A stretch of 64,000 nucleotides of DNA from NCBI GenBank assembly GCA_014706295.1, contig JACSVZ010000016.1, positions 3,081,168-3,145,167 of the forward strand, written 5' to 3'. The stretch comes from Lycocorax pyrrhopterus obiensis. Its lineage: Eukaryota; Chordata; Aves; Passeriformes; Paradisaeidae. The notes below the pieces were generated by a model. It was not told where the DNA came from. It was given only the letters and a program-made list of their open reading frames with translations, and made no database searches. The translations under genes and the position numbers were made by a program. Within the stretch, counting starts at the first letter, position 1, and every line of letters starts with the position of its first letter. Below are positions 56,901 to 62,900 of this stretch, piece by piece.

Positions 56901-59900
56901 GTGCACCTGAGGATCCTCATACAAAGGTACCCTTTTTATCACCCCAACTGTGCCTGACTCGTATTTTTAGGACCAGAGAAAAAGGCATCACCTGCAGAGG
57001 TGCTCACTGGGAGGAGCAGGGGGACGACTGCTCACTAGCCACGGACTCACAGAGTTTACACCCAGGTTTTATCTGCTCTACCACAGCTCCTCCACTGCTG
57101 CTTTCTTGCATGTGATACTTGACAAAGATCTTCTCGATCTTGTCATTTTTTCCTAAGGCATTTCCCCTGTTTCCCATGCCATGTGGTTCCCACAGCAGAG
57201 ATCACTGCCTAGGGTCTGCGAGGCTCCTGGCTGCCAGCTCACCACTCGCCTTCATGAAAGGAAAACTTGTGTTCTTAGGAAATAAACAGGAATCAGCACC
57301 AGGAACTAGGTTTTAGTATCAACACTGTAACAAGAAAGTAAAACAAACCACAGGGAATAGTGCTGGAAGTTAAGCGGCATCGCCAGGACTCAGGACACAC
57401 CACACGGCTCTCCAGTTCACCACTCCCCTCACCCCCAAAAGTAAATGAAGGGGACAGAGCAGAGAAAGACATTCCTTGTCTCACCTTCTCCTGCCACCTC
57501 AGGAGACAGCCAGGGGGGAAGAGGACAGCTCCACTGCACTGAAATAACCCACACATGGTGCTCGAGCTCCCTGAGAAGGTCTGAGCTGCCGCATTTCCTT
57601 GAGCGCTGCTGGTTTTCTCTCCATCTCTACTGGAAAGTGAATCTGAACTTATGTCTCTGAAGGAAATGATGAAGAACCTTTGCTCGCAGATTTCTTGCTA
57701 TAATAAAAACTCTACTTATGAATCAAATTTTCTGCTCTTTTGTGTCTGCCTGGGAAACCTTGAACAAAACACAGCTCAGCACACAAAGATATCCTCAGAA
57801 GCCATATGGCTTTGGAAATCAAGTGAAGCACAGAAGGAAACCATGACAGCTCTATCCTATCAGTCAGCCAGAGCACAGATAGAACTAACAGGGGCACAGC
57901 AGCAGCTCTGAACTCTCATTCTGTACCTAAAACCTTCATCTAAACAGATCTGTACCAGGGTCAAAGCTCCCCTCACCTCTTCCTCACCCGTGGATCCACA
58001 CAACTTGCCCTAAGATAGAAGACTGAAACCCTAGTCACTACCATTCCTCTGGAAAACAAAAGGAGCACTACACTAAAAATCTTATCGCTTCCTTTTCAAA
58101 AAAAAAAAAAGGAAAAAACAAAATCCCTGAGAGTTAGAACTGCCAATAAAAGATCTGCACAGTTGCAAAATAAGAAAAGAAGAGAATAAAATAAGAAGAA
58201 AAACATTGAAGATGCCTTTTCAAACTAACTGTGGTGCAATAAGGCAAATTGGCAAGCCTGCACATTGAAAATACAGGCAGCCTTTTACCAAGATCTTTAG
58301 AAAACTAGGAGAATTTCATTGGATTTATTCCCATCTTAAGCTATTCTAACACACTTAAATGAATGCTTATGACTGAGGAACAGGACATGAAACACAGTTG
58401 TATATAATAGCTGAATCCTGATTCTTTTTTTAAAAGATCAAAGACATCAACAGCCTTTCTCTACATCTTTATCTATATACTTGTCCCTGTTACAGGGTTT
58501 GCAGACAGAATTCTGTCATTTTGCTGATTTTCTTTTCCTTCCTTAGGTTACATAATGTAGTCCATTGGGAAGAAATCAGACAAACCACCTAAAAACATAC
58601 TTAAAGGCACCAGCTCTCTACACCACTGCAGATCTCCTCCAAGTCCTATTTCAAAATGTCACACCACATGCCCACGACATCATCTCCACAGGCCTGAATA
58701 AAGTCCCACAAACAGCCAGAACACACATTCAACAGGAAAGAAATAAAATAGAAGTGACATATAGCAAAAGAAAGAGCACCTTGCTGTGCATTACTGGAGC
58801 TCTGAGCTAATACTTTGTTCTGAATGTGCTTTGTGTTTCTGTGCTGCTGGCAAAGGGGACAGGTTTCTCGTGGGACAGCACACATTCCACTCAGACACAA
58901 GATAAAAGCAAGCACTGTGCAGAATAGTTATACCCTGGTAAAACTAAACTGGGAGAAATGGGTGACTAAAGGAGGTTTTACCTCCTTGTGTTCTGCCTCA
59001 TGTTGAAAAGTATTCCATTGAAGTTTTAGTTATCAGAATTTGAGAAATAATAGTATTTTTAAAATGTTTGAGTAAACAATGAAGGTCTTAAACGATATAT
59101 CAAGACCATATCTAAACTAAACCATATAAACTAGCTACCAATAACATTGACCATAAAGTTATGTTTGTAACTAAGCTGCTTATTTTGGAGGCATCAACTG
59201 TATTAGTACTGCACTCACTCTACAAAGCACTGAAAACTGGGCAGAAAGGAACCCCAGATCCAAATGGCTGAAGGAGATGATGCTTTCCATCACAAGATTT
59301 GGGTATTACGGATTTCCCATTCTTGCTTGGACATAGTCTAAAAAATGCTCTTACAAGCTGAAGCTCAGAATTTCACCCCCACAATCCATGGCAGTTGGGA
59401 AGGACATTTCACAACTTTTGTTGTTTTGCCTCAATAAATGTTGCTTAATTAAATGTGATCAGTTAAGCAACAATTTAATTGTCTTTTTGATTACACTTCC
59501 AAACTTACAGCTCAAGTCTCACATCAAAGCCACCTGTCTAAAAGAATTTACAAAAGCCCTGAAGCTCTGTTGTCTCCAGTATTTACCTCTCCTAACAACT
59601 CCATTTCTAAGAAAAATTACAGTATTTTTCTGAATGCAGTCCATATTTTAAAGAAAAAGTTAAAGCTAACACCAGGTTTACCACCAGCTGTCCGCCACGG
59701 ATACAGGACACTTTTCTGAATTAATTTGTAAGTATTTTTATGCAGAGTGATTAATAACAAGAAAGAAGGGAAACGTGATGGGGATTAAGTGCTTTTATAG
59801 TCTCTGTATATCTCCAAACTGTTGCAAAACGTTTGCTGCTGGACTGCTGAAGACATCTGGAAGTCAGAAAATAAGCTTGTCTTCACAAGAAGTTTGGAAA

Positions 59901-62900
59901 CTGCTATTTCCATTTGGTTGTATACACATTCCCTCTTCCAAACTACCTTCCAAAGGTAGGCATAGGCTATTTATTCTTCAAAGCATACCACAGACATGTT
60001 GCACAGGTCGGTATTTTAAAACTGTCCTTCAGAGATGATTTGAAGATTGTTCGGTTTTTTTGTTTATGGGAACGAAAACAAACCCAAAATGAGGATCTTG
60101 CTACAGCGCAGGAAAACAGGCAATTTAGTGGATGCAGCTGCTGGTTAACAAGCATGTGCAAAAGTGACTGTTTTATTTAGATTTTGGAGGAACAGCATAT
60201 TATATGACTCTTACAGATATGTTTACAGCTGAAGAAATCCTTCAGTAAGTTGTGATGTCTGCGTGAGCCAGTTGATAGTTAAAATTCTCTGAAATCAGTG
60301 TTTTTTCCTAAATGCAGTATTTTCCAACATTGCAGCCCATTATAACCCATTCTTGATGCAGTGTGATGCACAGAAACACAGCACCAAAACTTGCATTCTT
60401 TGAGGGACACTGAAGAGGCACATAAATTTAAAAAAAAAAAATTAAAAATCAACTATGTTATGTGATTTAAAATCCAGCCACTGGATTGACTGATCTCACA
60501 CCCTATTACTTCCGAGCCTGAACAGCATAGAGGAATCCACCACAAAAAATCAAGACAATCAATTGATTTGTGACTTCTCTGTCCAGTCTTCTTGCGTGAG
60601 GTTTTTTAAATTATTCTGAAAGTCAAAGGCACAGTTGTCCCCGGCGGTTTGAGCAAAGGGGTTACTAAAGAAAAGGTTTACATCCAGAGGCGCCGCCGTT
60701 CCCGAGTCCCAGGAGTCGGTGTCCGTGCTGCTGGAGTCTTCCGTGGTGGTGGGAGGACAGCTCAGCTGCTCCAGCTGGTCAATAATGTCCGTGAACTGGA
60801 AGGCTGAGCTGGACTCGGAGCGCACGGAGTAGGCGGGGAAGTTGAGCATGGAGCTGGCCTCGGAATGGTTGGCAGAGCCGTAGGTGTGCAGGGAGGAGGT
60901 CCCATTCAGCGGCAGGTTGTTGAGGGAGCTGCTCTCGGAGCGGTTGTTGATGAGGGAGCTCGTTTCCGAGGGGCTCAGGAGGCTTTGCATTCTGCTCGCT
61001 TGGGCCTTCACCTCAAACAGCTCTGAGGTGTCTGATGGCCTCTCGTTGCCATTGAAATCGCTCCCTTCTTCAAATTCAAACTCCTCTTCCATATTCATGT
61101 CCACGGCCTCGGTCGAGTACCTGTCAGGGCTCGACTGGGCAGAGACTGTGTTTTGCTGGAGGGCATCTGCAGTTAAACCAGCCGACTCTGACAGACACTT
61201 AGAAAACTCAGAACCCTTTAATTCTAACCCACTGTACACATAGGAAAATGCCTCAGAGCCCCCAGCAAAAAAGGACATTTCTGCTGGGTCATCATCAATA
61301 AACTCCTCCGACACCTGTAACTGGGAACTTGTCAGTGTGAAAAGAGGGGCACCTCGGCTGCCATGCTGCTGCTCTTTTTCAGCAACGAATACACCTGTGG
61401 TAAAGTCATCCTCATCATTGTCATTTTTACAACCAGCAACCCTGCTCTCCTTACTACTCCTCTCTACATCTACATCACAAGCACTCTCAACAACAGGACA
61501 AGACGGGTTACAGTTTCCTGCAACACTACCAAACCCAACACCTTGGAGCACGGGAGATCCAGGCTGCTGCATCAGCTTCCTCCCCGCTTCTTCCACTGGT
61601 GCTGCAGTGGTTTTGTCTGGAATCCTTGTGTACGGTGCTCGGGGGTCCAAGGAGGAAGGGCTGGGTTCAGCAAACATGGGCAGGATAGAAGCGGGACTGG
61701 CCAAGGAGTGAACCGAGTGGAAGGGGGCAGCAGTTGAGGCTGGAGACCCTGGAGTTCTCAAGCCCTCAGTGAATGGGACACTCTAAAAGCAAAAAAAAAA
61801 AGCAGAAATACAACAGATAAAAAGGTTTTTGTAATACATAAAAAACAAATGTAACATCCAGTTATATCCAGATGCAGAAGGAATATATGCTTCACAGGAG
61901 CTCACGTTACAGCAAACACTGCACAGAACCTGACAGCAGCCCATGTAAAAGGCAAGGTTTTTTCCTTAATTCTGATAACTGAATGGAAAATTAAATGCAT
62001 GTATTTTATAGCTGAACAAGCATCCACAGGGAAAAATAACAAAATGACAGTGAAATTCTGTGATCCTTCCTTAACCTCTCCCATGTGCATTCAGTGAAAT
62101 GATTGTTTCTTGCTGTGTCCTGCAGAAGGCATCTTGAGTCTGCCTTGAGACTGCCAGAGAGTAGTCAGAGAGTACCTGGAGATAAACTAATCCTCTGAAA
62201 TAACAACACACTAGAAAGTCCAACATTTCCTTTTCGGTTCAGAGGAACTTTGAGTAAAATATTACTCACTTTACACTCCACTGGCTACAACTATCAGATC
62301 AGTAACGCCAACAAAAAGAATCGTGCAGCCAGAGAAGGAGCAAACAGTGGAAGCAATTCTGCTGAGCTGATTCCTTCACTATGACCTCGGAAAGCTGTTT
62401 GTCAATGCCCCTGACCACACCACCGAGAGCGCTGCAGAACTGACCTGCTTTGGCACGTCTGTGTTCGAGGCGCGAGTGGATGCTCTGACCTTGCTGTGCC
62501 TCCTGTGGAACAGAGCAGCCTGTCAGCATCCAAGACATGCATCAGCCTCTTTCCTTGCCCCCTCACTTATTGCCATTCCAGTAGCCAACAGAAACACCTC
62601 AAGCTCTATTTTATCATGTTTTGTTAATAACTAGTTCAAGTTTTGAAAGGTCAAAAGAGTTGTAAATAAATGGTGCAAGAGTAAGAAATGTACAAAAATG
62701 GAATAAAGCAAGATCCAGATCATTCACAGAATCATTAAGGTTGGAAAAGACCTCTAAGATCATCAAGTCCAAGTGTTCCCCCAACACTACCCCATGTCCC
62801 CACGTGCTTTATCTCCATGTTTTTTGAACACCTCCAGGGATAGTGACCCCAATACTTCCCTGGGCAGCCTGTGCCACTGCCTGACCACCCTTTCAGTGAA

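Larger units (their letters stand above)
50321..60558 (-). other. FARP2: FARP2 10-kb intron (contains 3' UTR of short isoform)
   Basis: Largest intron in the window. From the right it holds the short-isoform 3' UTR, AT-rich unique sequence, the solo LTR at 56511-56990, an A/C-rich low-complexity patch at 55560-55665 and a CR1 at 52157-52365. No further exon could be framed. Confidence 0.75.

Noticed and set aside
61337..61737. Two plus-strand frames of 124 codons opposite the long FARP2 exon
   Set aside because: Shadows of the minus-strand coding sequence. They have no splice framing or family.
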